Positions 1 to 8,743 of a stretch of DNA of 64,000 nucleotides are shown piece by piece. Source of the stretch: Candidatus Binataceae bacterium (GTDB lineage: Bacteria > Desulfobacterota > Binatia > Binatales > Binataceae); the NCBI GenBank assembly GCA_035308025.1, contig DATGHL010000038.1, forward strand, positions 21,317 to 85,316. The letters are read 5' to 3'. The notes under the pieces were generated by a model. It saw nothing but the letters and a program-made list of their open reading frames with translations, did not search any database and was not told the origin of the DNA. The translations under genes and the position numbers were made by a program. Within the stretch, counting starts at the first letter, position 1; each line of letters opens with the position of its first letter.

Positions 1-2
1 GT

Positions 3-713
3 TCGGCGCGATGGCTGTTGGAGTGGACGGCGCGGGCCGGACGCGAACGCCCGCCGGTGACCAGCCGTATCGCCAGCCTGATCGTCGCGCAGATCGAGAA
101 ATTCGCCGGCGCCCTGCCACTCTTTGCGATCGCGCAATTCTTCGGCGCCGCCGCCGAAGCGACCGACGCGCTGCGTGCACGGATGGTCGAGGGCGATTCG
201 CTGCTGCGCTCGTCGTCGGTCAACTTCGTGCTGGTCACCACTGCGGAGGAGAACCGCCTGAACGAGGCTTGTGCGATTATCCGCCGGATCGAAAATGAGG
301 GTCTGCGGCTCGCTGCCGTGGTGATCAACCGCGTCGCCGACGAGAAAACCTTTACCGCTCTGGCGGGCGCGCCGGGCCGCGTCCCGCCCCATTTGCGCGA
401 GGCGGCGGAATTGCAGGCGCTCGCGTCAACCGATCAGCGGCTTGCCGCGATCGCGCAGTTCCTCGCAGACTACGCGGCGGAACAAGCTGCCGCGATCAGC
501 CGCGCAGCGAAATTCGCTCGCGAAATCCGCGCCCGTGTTTCACTGATCGCTATTCCCGAGCTTCAGCGCGACGCCAGCGAGTTGCGCTGGCTGACAAAAG
601 TCGCTGACGCGTTGGAAGTAGAAGGCGCCGGCGGCCGCTTCCTCGAGCAGGCGGCGCGCGCCTTCGCGACTCACGAGCGCAAAGCCAACGCGCGTCCGTA
701 CCCGGCGCAGTGA
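3..713 (+). CDS. ArsA-like ATPase, C-terminal part (5' end outside window)
   Basis: The reading frame is open from the window edge, so the start and the P-loop half are missing. The visible C-terminal part has the strand LVTTAEENRLNEA followed by a helix and then LRLAAVVINRV, the pattern of ArsA/GET3-type anion-transporting ATPases in which the switch region is followed by a VVxNRV strand. The rest is helical and Ala-rich. Family members are cytosolic ATPases working in arsenite export or membrane-protein targeting, and bacterial relatives are often of unknown role. No arsenic gene is visible next to it. The gene ends 4 bp before the convergent VOC gene. Confidence 0.6.
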   Translation, partial: SARWLLEWTARAGRERPPVTSRIASLIVAQIEKFAGALPLFAIAQFFGAAAEATDALRARMVEGDSLLRSSSVNFVLVTTAEENRLNEACAIIRRIENEGLRLAAVVINRVADEKTFTALAGAPGRVPPHLREAAELQALASTDQRLAAIAQFLADYAAEQAAAISRAAKFAREIRARVSLIAIPELQRDASELRWLTKVADALEVEGAGGRFLEQAARAFATHERKANARPYPAQ

Positions 714-717
714 CGAA

Positions 718-1407
718 TCAGCGCTTCGCTTGCACCGGCGGCGTCGTCTCGCTCATGCGGGCAAAGACCTCCGCGTCGCTCATCGCGAAGACCGCTTCCC
801 GTCCCGGCGGAAACTCCATCGGCGGATGCGCCAGATCGACCGCCGGATTCGGCACCGCGCCGCCGCGTGATTCGAAGGCCGGTGGATGCTTGTAGCGATC
901 GAGCTCGGCCATACTGATATTGCTGAGCCGCACGACCTCGGGATCGATCCACGACTCGGCGTCAATCGTTTTTCCCTCGGAGGTCGAGAACTCGAGCATG
1001 ATCCCCTCGGGGGCGGCGAGATAGATCGACTTGCAGAAACCATGGTCGATCGGTCCCATCACCCAGTCGCCGTGCGTGCGCACGCGATCGCGAATCGCGA
1101 GCAGGTCAGCTTCGCTATCAACATTGAGCGCAAGATGCTGCATCACGCCGGCGGCCACCGGCGCGGCGGTCCACGCCGGATGGGAGACGCCCTTCTGCGG
1201 CTGAATCTCGCCAATCTCGGGCGATTGGCAAAAGGCGATTGACGAACTGTCACCGAGCTTCAAAAAGCCGTGGAAGGTTTTGTCGACGCCGTGCATCCAG
1301 TAGAGCGCAACCAGTTCCATACCGACGTGTTGAGTGAAAAACTCAATCTGCTTCTTGATGTCCTTGGTACAGATCGCGAGGTGGTGAACGCCGTTTGCCA
1401 ATCCCAT
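718..1407 (-). CDS. VOC-family (glyoxalase/extradiol dioxygenase fold) protein
   Basis: A 229-residue protein that opens with GVHHLAICTKDI, the usual first strand of a vicinal-oxygen-chelate module, with a second module from about residue 85. H9, H91 (MQHLALNV) and E139 (GIMLEF) sit where VOC enzymes bind their metal, so a metal-dependent dioxygenase, lyase or isomerase is likely. The C-terminal 70 residues extend past the fold, are Pro-rich and contain MEFPPGREAVFAMSD. The substrate cannot be told from the sequence. The gene stands alone between the convergent ArsA-like gene and rnpB. Confidence 0.75.
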   Translation of the reverse strand: MGLANGVHHLAICTKDIKKQIEFFTQHVGMELVALYWMHGVDKTFHGFLKLGDSSSIAFCQSPEIGEIQPQKGVSHPAWTAAPVAAGVMQHLALNVDSEADLLAIRDRVRTHGDWVMGPIDHGFCKSIYLAAPEGIMLEFSTSEGKTIDAESWIDPEVVRLSNISMAELDRYKHPPAFESRGGAVPNPAVDLAHPPMEFPPGREAVFAMSDAEVFARMSETTPPVQAKR

Positions 1408-1479
1408 AAGTGTTGCTACCTCCGATGATAAGCCTGCCTTTGCGGAAATCTACTGAATCGGCCCGAAGTTGTATAGATG

Positions 1480-1819
1480 CCGGAGTGAGCCTGTAAGCCG
1501 GGTTCTGTCCCCTCACGGTGGCGATCATTCATCTGGGCCTGCGCTTGCGCGCCGGCTCGAGCGACCATACCCGAGGAATTGCGAACGGGCCGTTCATCCC
1601 TCCTATTTGGTCTTGCTCCGGATGGGGTTTGGCATGCGCGCGCGATCACTCGCGCGCCGGTGGGCTCTTACCCCGCCATTTCACCCTTGCCCTGACGGGC
1701 GGTCTGTTTTCTGTGCCACTTTCCGCGGATCACTCCGCGCCGCCGTTAACGGCCATCCTGCCCTATGGAGCCCGGACTTTCCTCCGCAGTTACGCAGCGA
1801 TCGCCCGACTCACTCCGGC
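1480..1819 (-). ncRNA. rnpB: RNase P RNA, bacterial type A
   Basis: The catalytic RNA of ribonuclease P, which matures tRNA 5' ends. On the minus strand the 5' part contains the conserved block GAGGAAAGTCCGGGCTCC (near 1768-1787) and the 3' part contains ACAGAACCCGGCTTACAG (near 1491-1508), the two best conserved regions of bacterial RNase P RNA. The ends pair: positions 1479-1489 are complementary to 1809-1819 over 11 bases, forming helix P1. The length of about 340 nt is normal. It starts only about 8 nt past the stop of the upstream ABC transporter gene on the same strand, so it may be partly transcribed by readthrough. Exact ends are estimated from the P1 pairing. Confidence 0.95.
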
Positions 1820-1826
1820 TGCGGGA

Positions 1827-3674
1827 TCATAGCACTTTCGCGGGCGCTTCTCGGAGCGGCTCGGCGCTGGTCGCGTACTGCAACTCGAAGAGGCGGCGAT
1901 AGAGGCCCGGGCGGCGGAGCAGCTCCTCATGAGTACCGCTCTCGCGCAAGACGCCGTTGCTCAGCACGAGGATGCGATCGGCGCGCTCGATGGTCGAGAG
2001 CCGATGAGCGATGATCAGCGCGGTGCGCTCCGAGAGCAACTGCCGCAGCGCGATCTGAACGAGGCGTTCGGTCTCGCTGTCAACGCTCGAGGTCGCCTCG
2101 TCCATCACGAGGATACGGGGATCGTACGCGAGCGCGCGGGCGAACGAGAGCAGTTGGCGCTGCCCGGCTGAGAGATTGGCCCCGCGCTCGTGAATCTCTT
2201 CGTGGAGGCCGTGCGGCAGCCGCTCGACGAAGCGGAGCGCCTGCGCGCGCGCGAGCGCGTCGCGCACCTGGCTTTCAGTCAAATCGATCCGGCTGAGGCG
2301 GACGTTGTCGAGCAGGTCGCCGGCGAAGAGAAAGACATCCTGCTGGACCAGGCCGATCGTGCGGCGCAGATCGCGCAGATTCCATTCACGGACGTCGCCG
2401 CCGTCAATCAGGATGCGGCCGGAGGTGACGTCGTAAAAGCGGTTGAGCAGCTTGATGATGGTCGTCTTGCCCGAGCCGGTCGGTCCGACGATCGCGACCT
2501 TCTGGCCCGGTTCGACGCGAAAGCTCAGGTCGCGCAAGACCGGCTCGCCGCGGCGGTACTCGAAGGAAACGTGCTCGAAGGCGATCGCGCCGAGCGGGCG
2601 CGTGATGCGGCGCGGCACGGCCGGACTCGCGATCGATTCCGGAATCGTCATCAGCGCTTCAATCCGCTCGACTGACGCCAGCGCCGATTGCAAGGTCGTG
2701 TACTTCGACGAGACGTCGCGCAGCGGCATGAAAAAACGCTGCGCGTAGTCGATAAACGCATAGAGGGTGCCGATCGTGATCAATCGATGAATGACGTCGC
2801 CACCGCCCACCCACAGAATCATCGCAACCGTGATCGAACTGAGGGCCTCGACCGAGGAGAACATCGCGCCGTCGTAGATGTTCGAGATGCGCTGCGACTC
2901 GCGATTCTTCTGATTGAGCTCCTGAAACTCGCGCCTGCTCTCGCGCTCGCGTGTGAAGAGCTGGATCACCGTCATTCCGCTCAGCGCCTCGGAGAGATAG
3001 GCGTTGAGCGCGGCGAGGCGCTCGCGAATCTCGCCAAAGACCACGCGCATCCGCACACGGAAAAAGTTAATGACGAGCAACAGCGGCGGCACGCCGCAGA
3101 GCGACCACAGCGCCAGGCGGACGTTGAACGCCAGCATGATCGAGATGATGCCGGCCAGCGTCAGGAAATCCATCAGCAGCGTGAGCGAGCCCGAGCTGAA
3201 CATTTCGTTCACGGCGTCGATGTCGGTGGTCATCCGGCTGACGAGGCGGCCGGCGGGCGTGCGATCGAAATAGGCCATTGGCAGCCGCTCGACGTGGCGG
3301 AACAGTGCTACCCGCAGGTCGGAGAGACTATACTGCGCGACCAGCATGGTCAGATAGAACTGTCCGTAGAAGCTCGAGACCTCGCCCAGCAGGAGGATAA
3401 GGTACATCGCTCCCATTACCAGCAGGCCGTGGCCGTGAGAAGCCGCGAGGATCGGCGCGAGCCAGTGCGGGGCGGCGGTGGTATGCGCCGCCAGGAAGAT
3501 ATCGATCGTGAGCTTGAAGACATAGGGCTGAATCAGCACGAAGGTCGTGTTGATCGGCATCAGGATGACCGAGAGCCAGAACAGGCGGCGATACGGATGG
3601 ATATAGCGCCAGATAAAGTTGAGCAGACGCCAATCATAAGAACGGAGGCTGCGATCTTGCGGTGCGTCGGCCAT
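1827..3674 (-). CDS. ABC exporter half-transporter, canonical catalytic subunit
   Basis: A 615-residue half-transporter with an N-terminal type IV exporter membrane domain (six predicted helices over about residues 30-320) and a C-terminal nucleotide-binding domain. Walker A is GPTGSGKT (397-404), the signature is LSAGQ (501-505) and Walker B ends MDEATSS with catalytic E526. It follows the other half-transporter gene by 3 bp, so the two form one operon and probably a heterodimer that exports lipids or drugs across the inner membrane. This subunit has the catalytic Glu, while its signature has Ala for the first Gly of LSGGQ. That fits a heterodimer in which this signature faces the degenerate site of the partner. 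The substrate is unknown. Confidence 0.9.
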   Translation of the reverse strand: MADAPQDRSLRSYDWRLLNFIWRYIHPYRRLFWLSVILMPINTTFVLIQPYVFKLTIDIFLAAHTTAAPHWLAPILAASHGHGLLVMGAMYLILLLGEVSSFYGQFYLTMLVAQYSLSDLRVALFRHVERLPMAYFDRTPAGRLVSRMTTDIDAVNEMFSSGSLTLLMDFLTLAGIISIMLAFNVRLALWSLCGVPPLLLVINFFRVRMRVVFGEIRERLAALNAYLSEALSGMTVIQLFTRERESRREFQELNQKNRESQRISNIYDGAMFSSVEALSSITVAMILWVGGGDVIHRLITIGTLYAFIDYAQRFFMPLRDVSSKYTTLQSALASVERIEALMTIPESIASPAVPRRITRPLGAIAFEHVSFEYRRGEPVLRDLSFRVEPGQKVAIVGPTGSGKTTIIKLLNRFYDVTSGRILIDGGDVREWNLRDLRRTIGLVQQDVFLFAGDLLDNVRLSRIDLTESQVRDALARAQALRFVERLPHGLHEEIHERGANLSAGQRQLLSFARALAYDPRILVMDEATSSVDSETERLVQIALRQLLSERTALIIAHRLSTIERADRILVLSNGVLRESGTHEELLRRPGLYRRLFELQYATSAEPLREAPAKVL

Positions 3675-3677
3675 CGG

Positions 3678-5450
3678 CTAGTAGCGCGCAAGCTCCTCCT
3701 CGAGCAGTTGGCGACGGAACAGCTCGGCATAGATACCGCTGCGCGCCATGAGCTGTTCGTGGGTGCCGCGCTCGGCGATCGTGCCTTCTTCCAGCACGAC
3801 GATCTCGTCGGCGTCGCGCACGGTGGAAGCGCGATGGGCAACTACGATGGTAGTGCGGCCCTTGACGCTTTCTTCGAGGCTGTGGAGCACCGCCCTTTCA
3901 GTTTCCGTGTCAACACTCGAGAGCGCATCGTCGAGCACCACGACCGCCGGGCTATATGCCAGCAGCCGCGCGATCGTTACCCGCTGCTTCTGGCCGCCGG
4001 ACAACGACATCCCGCGCTCGCCGACGATTGTGTCGTAGCCGCGCGGCATCGCTTCGAGGTCAACGTCAAGTCCCGCGATATGCGCCGCCGCAGCAATCTC
4101 CTCGGGCGTGGCGTCGAGGCGGCCGAAGGCGATATTGCGCGCAATCGTGTCGGAGAACAGCACCGGCTCCTGCGGCACTACCCCGATTGTCTTGCGCAGA
4201 CCCGCCAGCGGCAGCTCGCGCAGATCGCTGCCGTCGAGGGTCACCCGTCCGGTGGTCGGTTCGATCAGCCGGGCCAACAGTTTGACCATCGTCGATTTAC
4301 CCGCTCCGGTGCGTCCGACGATCGCGAGCTTGCCGCCGGCCGGCACCTTCACGCTGATATCGCGCAGCGCCCACGAATGCTTAGATGCGCCATTGAGCGT
4401 CGCGCCGTTGATCGCGCCGGCTGGATCGGCAAAGTAGCTGTACGAAACGCGCTCCCAGGCGATCGCGCCGGAGGTCTCGAGTCGGATCTCGTCCCCTTCA
4501 ACGCTAGCCACCTCGGTCGCCTCGAAAATCTCCTCGAGGCGACGCATCGACGCCTTGGCGCGCTGGTAAATCGAGAGCATCCAGCCGATCGAGACAGTGG
4601 GCCACGCGAGTTGGCCGAGGTAGGTCATGAAGGCGACCAAGTCGCCGATCGTGATCCGATGGGCCTCGATCAACGCGCCGCCATAGGTCAGCAGAATCAT
4701 CATCGAGCCCGCCACGGCGGCGCGGATCAGCGGCATCAGCGCGCCGCGCACGCGCGCCAGCGCGAGATTCTGCTCGTTGTAATCGTCGTTCAGCGCGCGG
4801 AAGCGTTCGACCTCGCGCTCTTCGAGCGTATAAGCCTTGACCAGATGGATGCCCGACAGGCTCTCCTGAACCTTCGCGCCGAGGTCGCCCAGACCCTCCT
4901 GCACCCGGAAGCTGCGCTCCATCATCGCGCGCGTCAGAAAACGAATCACCACGAACAGGACGAGATAAGGCACGATCAGCGCGAGCGTCAGCCGCGCGTT
5001 GAGCGAGAACATGAAGATGAGCGCGAAGATGTAGGTGACCGGCGTATTGGTGAAACTCAGCACACCCATCCCGACCATCATGCGCACGGCAGTGAGGTCG
5101 TTGATCATGCGCGACATCAGGTCGCCGGTCTTGAGGCGCTCATAAAAGTCCGGACCGAGCCGGGTCGCGTGAGCGAAAAGCTCGTTGCGCAGATCGAATT
5201 CGATATCGCGCCCGGTGTTGAAAGTGATGATGCGCGAGAGCGCCCGCGCGACGCACATCAGCACCGCGACGGCGACCATCGCGATGGCGATATGCACCAG
5301 CTTAGTCGGACGGGCGGCGCGTGCGTCGTCGATCGCGCTGCGCATCAGCAGCGGCAGCAACATCTGGAGGAGCGCGAACGCAAAGGTGAAGAAGCCGCCG
5401 ATCGCGTACCAGAGGCGATAGCGCCAGGCGTAGGTGAAGAGGCGTTTCAT
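3678..5450 (-). CDS. ABC exporter half-transporter with degenerate ATP site
   Basis: A 590-residue half-transporter and the first gene of the two-gene ABC operon. The membrane domain covers about residues 10-310 and the nucleotide-binding domain follows. Walker A is GRTGAGKS (379-386), the signature is a perfect LSGGQ (483-487), but Walker B reads VVVLDDALSS with Asp at position 508 where the catalytic Glu should be. This substitution is the hallmark of the degenerate site in heterodimeric exporters such as TM287/288, BmrCD and LmrCD. A small insert (about residues 341-357) precedes the core of the domain. The start is the ATG next to the divergent small membrane protein gene. Confidence 0.9.
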   Translation of the reverse strand: MKRLFTYAWRYRLWYAIGGFFTFAFALLQMLLPLLMRSAIDDARAARPTKLVHIAIAMVAVAVLMCVARALSRIITFNTGRDIEFDLRNELFAHATRLGPDFYERLKTGDLMSRMINDLTAVRMMVGMGVLSFTNTPVTYIFALIFMFSLNARLTLALIVPYLVLFVVIRFLTRAMMERSFRVQEGLGDLGAKVQESLSGIHLVKAYTLEEREVERFRALNDDYNEQNLALARVRGALMPLIRAAVAGSMMILLTYGGALIEAHRITIGDLVAFMTYLGQLAWPTVSIGWMLSIYQRAKASMRRLEEIFEATEVASVEGDEIRLETSGAIAWERVSYSYFADPAGAINGATLNGASKHSWALRDISVKVPAGGKLAIVGRTGAGKSTMVKLLARLIEPTTGRVTLDGSDLRELPLAGLRKTIGVVPQEPVLFSDTIARNIAFGRLDATPEEIAAAAHIAGLDVDLEAMPRGYDTIVGERGMSLSGGQKQRVTIARLLAYSPAVVVLDDALSSVDTETERAVLHSLEESVKGRTTIVVAHRASTVRDADEIVVLEEGTIAERGTHEQLMARSGIYAELFRRQLLEEELARY

Positions 5451-5589
5451 ATCGCCAAGCTCACGTTATGGGAATCGTCCCTGCCGGTCCATCATATTCT
5501 GCCCGGCCTCTGCGCGAAGGCCCGCAGGCTTTACGCTCGAAGTGTAAGACAATATACGTTTCCCAAGGCCGAGGCAGAGGGAGGGGTGC

Positions 5590-6204
5590 ATGGTAGTGCG
5601 GGAAGATCCCGAAGCGACAACGAGTCGCGAAGCGCAGGCGGCGATCACTCAGCAACGGTTCACGGACCAATTGCTGTCGCGACTGAACCTAGCTGATTTC
5701 ATGGCAGTCTTGATGGTAGCGGCGACGGCCTTTAGCGCCTTCGCGACGTGGCGGACCGCCTCGATCGCCAACGCGATCTATGCGGCGGCCGAGCGCGCCT
5801 ATTTCGGTCTCGAATCGACCACACTCGATGCCAGCCGGCCCGGGCATCCACGCGTCGTGATCGATTATCGCAACCTTGGCGATGTCTCAGCGACGAACCT
5901 GAAGATTATCTGGCGCTTGATCATCGACGGGGAGGAGGTAAAGTCCACTACGAAGATCATCACGCCGGGAATTCTGTCGCCGGGCACGCAACATCTGTTT
6001 CGAATGCCGATTCCGCCTGCGGCCTATGCTTCGATTGTGGCGGGTAAATCCTCACTCGAGGTGCAAATCGCCGCCGCGTACAACAATCTTCGGGGGAATC
6101 CGCTCTGCTATATGGCAAAACTGGTCTACGACGCCGAAGAGAAAGATTTCGACATCACAAACGGGACGCTTGACTGTGCGGCACAACGCGGTCTCTGGCC
6201 GTGA
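5590..6204 (+). CDS. Hypothetical membrane-anchored protein
   Basis: A 204-residue protein of no family I recognise. One hydrophobic segment (about residues 37-53, MAVLMVAATAFSAFATW) looks like a signal anchor, which would put the larger C-terminal part outside the cytoplasm. That part is beta-rich, with VVIDYRNLGDVSATNLKIIW resembling an immunoglobulin-like or CARDB-type strand pattern, and it has two cysteines (about 173 and 196). It is followed at once by yacG, with the stop codon overlapping a possible GTG, so the two are probably co-transcribed. Confidence 0.65.
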   Translation: MVVREDPEATTSREAQAAITQQRFTDQLLSRLNLADFMAVLMVAATAFSAFATWRTASIANAIYAAAERAYFGLESTTLDASRPGHPRVVIDYRNLGDVSATNLKIIWRLIIDGEEVKSTTKIITPGILSPGTQHLFRMPIPPAAYASIVAGKSSLEVQIAAAYNNLRGNPLCYMAKLVYDAEEKDFDITNGTLDCAAQRGLWP

Positions 6205-6224
6205 CCTCAGGTGGAGCAAAGATT

Positions 6225-6491
6225 ATGCGCTGTCCAGTTTGCAAACGTGAAACCGATCCCTCGCCGCAGAACCGCTATCGCCCGTTCTGCTCGGAGCGCT
6301 GCCGGATGGCCGATCTCGGAACCTGGGCCAGCGAGGCGTATAGCGTCGCCGGGGGAACAATCGACGATCACGAGCATCCCGATGATCATGAACATCCGCA
6401 TGAACACTCCCGCGCGCGGCCTCGCGAACGGCCCGGCAAACAACCCCAGGAACAACCCACTGACCGCGCGCGCAAGAAACCGCGGGAGTGA
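6225..6491 (+). CDS. yacG: YacG-type zinc-finger DNA gyrase inhibitor with His/Asp-rich tail
   Basis: An 88-residue protein beginning MRCPVCKRETD, followed by the YacG core RPFCSERCRMADLGTWASE. The four cysteines (CPxC and CxxxC) bind zinc; in E. coli YacG inhibits gyrase through GyrB. I chose ATG 6225 because AGGTGGA lies about 9 bases upstream; a GTG at 6201 overlapping the previous stop is the alternative. After the core comes a low-complexity tail in which DDHEHP occurs twice, followed by an Arg/Pro/Gln-rich stretch. The tail is longer than in the E. coli protein and may bind metal or nucleic acid. Confidence 0.85.
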   Translation: MRCPVCKRETDPSPQNRYRPFCSERCRMADLGTWASEAYSVAGGTIDDHEHPDDHEHPHEHSRARPRERPGKQPQEQPTDRARKKPRE

Positions 6492-6521
6492 GCGTCGCGC
6501 GCTCCGCCCCTCGTTGTCCGC

Positions 6522-8717
6522 CTAAGACTTCGTGCGGGCGCTGCGCATCGACCAGTAATCGTAGGACAGCCTGATCGCGGCCGCGGCGCGCTCGAAGCTG
6601 TCGAACACCACCAGACCACGGGCGCGCGCCAGTTCCCGTGCGCGCGCGACGATCGCCGCGACGTGGGCCTGATGCATGATCGCGACGAACGGCTTTGCCG
6701 TGCGCTGATTGAATTCGGCAATTTTGTCGAGCAGCGATGTCAGCTCGTCTTCATGCGTGGCCCAGCGCTGTGCGGCGAATCCTGTTCCGATCTCGAGGAC
6801 GATCACATCGATTTTCGTATCGCGATCGAGGATGTCGAGAATGCGCCCCAGATTGCCGGTATGGACGCCACCGCCAATCGTGCCGCCGGCGTCGAGCGGA
6901 TTGCGATAGCTGCCGCCGATAATATTGAAGAAGCTCTTCAGCTCCTCGTACGAGGCCTCGGAGAGCGTGGGAATTTCGAGACCCGCGGACGCGAAAGTGT
7001 CGGTGATCACCACCGACTGCCCGCCCGTCATCGCGACCAGTCCCATGCGCGCGCCCGCCACCGCGCGCCCGCGTGCGAGCATTTCAATCGCATCGAGCAT
7101 CGGATCGAGACCCGTTACGCTGACGGCCCCGGCCTGCCGCACCATCGCGCTCCAGACCGCGGCTGGCGTCGCGAGCGATCCGGTATGTGAAAAGGTCGCG
7201 CGCGCACCGGCGTCGGTCATGCCACCCTTCCAGACTACGACCGGATGGCGCGTGGCGGCGTGCCGAAGCGCTTCAAAGAAGCGGCGGCCGTCGCGCGTCC
7301 CTTCGATATACATCCCGATCGCTTTCGTGGCCGGGTCGTCGGCCATCAGGCCGAGGTAATCCGCGGCCTCGAGCATCAGCACGTTGCCGATCGACGCCGC
7401 AAAATTAATCCGGATACCGCGCGCCGGAGCTTGCAGCGAGAAGTTGATCGAATGCGTACCGCTTTGCGAGATGAAGCAGACGTCGCCGGCGTCGCCGGTC
7501 TTGAGCTCGGGGAAATTGCACAGGCCGACGGCGGGACTGTAGAGACCCATGCAGTTCGGTCCCACCAGCGCGATCTCCGAATCGAGCGCCTGACTGCGCA
7601 AGTCGCCCTCGAGGCGGATACCTAGCTCCTCGGTGGTCTCGCTAAAGCCCGAAGTGAAAAAGCCGAGGCTGCCGACGCGATTCTCGATGCAGTCCTTGAG
7701 GATACGCGGTGCGACCTGGCGCGGCACCGCGCTGACAGCATAGTCGATGCGCTCCTCGGGCACGTCGGCCAGCGACTTGTAGTTGGCGATACCCATCGCC
7801 TCGATTCCGGGGATTTCCTTCGGATCGATCTGGACGGAGTAGAGCTTGCCCGTGAAACGCTTCATCGCGCGCAACCACATGTAGCCGCCGGCCCGCTTGT
7901 CGCCGATCACCGCGACCGAGCGAGCCTTGAAGGCCTGCGCGAGATTTTCCAATCGGCGCGAGCGGTTCGGATCGGCCTCGGCGGCTGGCGTCTGTGCGCT
8001 ATCGAGCAATACCCGCGCGTCGAGTACGGCGAGCCCGTGCTCATAAGCAACAATCGGATTGAGGTCCAGTTCCTTAACCTCAGGATGAGATGCAGCGAAC
8101 TCCGACAGCGTCGCGAGCAGCGCTGCGACCGAGTCGAGGTCGATCGGCTTGCCCCCACGCGCACCACGCAGGATCGCGCTGCCGCGCAATTCATCAAGCA
8201 TCGCGCGCGCTTCGCGGCGATCAATCGGCGCAAGGCGAAAGGCCGTATCGGCGAAGATTTCGACGAAGACGCCGCCCAGCCCGGCGATGACCAGTGGCCC
8301 GAAGCGCTCGTCGCGAACGATCCCGACAATTAGTTCGATGCCCGGGCGCGCCATCGTATCGACCGCGACGCCGTCGAATTGCGCGCCGGGCGAGTGCGCC
8401 TCGAGGTCGCGGCGAATACGCTCGAAGGCTGCACGGACCTCGTCCTCGGAGTTCAGACCGAGGGCGACGCCGCCGATTTCGCTTTTGTGGCTGACTTGCG
8501 GGGACAGGACCTTCAGCACTGCGGGGAAGCCGCGGCGCTTGGCCGCGGCGGCCGCCTCGTCGCCGCTGCGTGCGTGATCAGGAATCTCGACGGCGACCCC
8601 GAGCGCACGGACCAGCAGCTTCGCGTCAATCTCAGAGAGCGCATTGCGGCCGTCCGCAAGTGCGCTCGCGGTTAATTGTCCGATAGTTCTCTCGTCCACG
8701 ATTCTGGCGTATAGCAA
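6522..8717 (-). CDS. NDP-forming acyl-CoA synthetase, single chain (ATP-grasp domain first)
   Basis: A 731-residue one-chain relative of ADP-forming acetyl-CoA synthetase, which interconverts acyl-CoA plus ADP plus phosphate with acid, CoA and ATP. Domain order is ATP-grasp (about 25-240, with FPAVLKVLSPQVSHKSEIGG), CoA-binding Rossmann domain (about 262-385) and succinyl-CoA-ligase-like domain (about 395-715). The presumed phosphorylated histidine is H511 in FSHTGSLA. Many fused members carry the CoA-binding domain first, so the subunit order is swapped here. The TTG start at 8717 is only 26 bases from the divergent dehydrogenase start; GTG 8699 is an alternative. The physiological acid is unknown. 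Confidence 0.85.
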   Translation of the reverse strand: MLYARIVDERTIGQLTASALADGRNALSEIDAKLLVRALGVAVEIPDHARSGDEAAAAAKRRGFPAVLKVLSPQVSHKSEIGGVALGLNSEDEVRAAFERIRRDLEAHSPGAQFDGVAVDTMARPGIELIVGIVRDERFGPLVIAGLGGVFVEIFADTAFRLAPIDRREARAMLDELRGSAILRGARGGKPIDLDSVAALLATLSEFAASHPEVKELDLNPIVAYEHGLAVLDARVLLDSAQTPAAEADPNRSRRLENLAQAFKARSVAVIGDKRAGGYMWLRAMKRFTGKLYSVQIDPKEIPGIEAMGIANYKSLADVPEERIDYAVSAVPRQVAPRILKDCIENRVGSLGFFTSGFSETTEELGIRLEGDLRSQALDSEIALVGPNCMGLYSPAVGLCNFPELKTGDAGDVCFISQSGTHSINFSLQAPARGIRINFAASIGNVLMLEAADYLGLMADDPATKAIGMYIEGTRDGRRFFEALRHAATRHPVVVWKGGMTDAGARATFSHTGSLATPAAVWSAMVRQAGAVSVTGLDPMLDAIEMLARGRAVAGARMGLVAMTGGQSVVITDTFASAGLEIPTLSEASYEELKSFFNIIGGSYRNPLDAGGTIGGGVHTGNLGRILDILDRDTKIDVIVLEIGTGFAAQRWATHEDELTSLLDKIAEFNQRTAKPFVAIMHQAHVAAIVARARELARARGLVVFDSFERAAAAIRLSYDYWSMRSARTKS

Positions 8718-8743
8718 AGGTTTGCGACTGATTGAAAACCGGG

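Noticed and set aside
2688..5696. Very long plus-strand open frame of about 1000 codons opposite the ABC genes
   Set aside because: It is antisense to two clear ABC exporter genes with all motifs; its protein is low-complexity, rich in Arg, Asp, Glu, His and Gln, typical of a shadow frame in GC-rich DNA.
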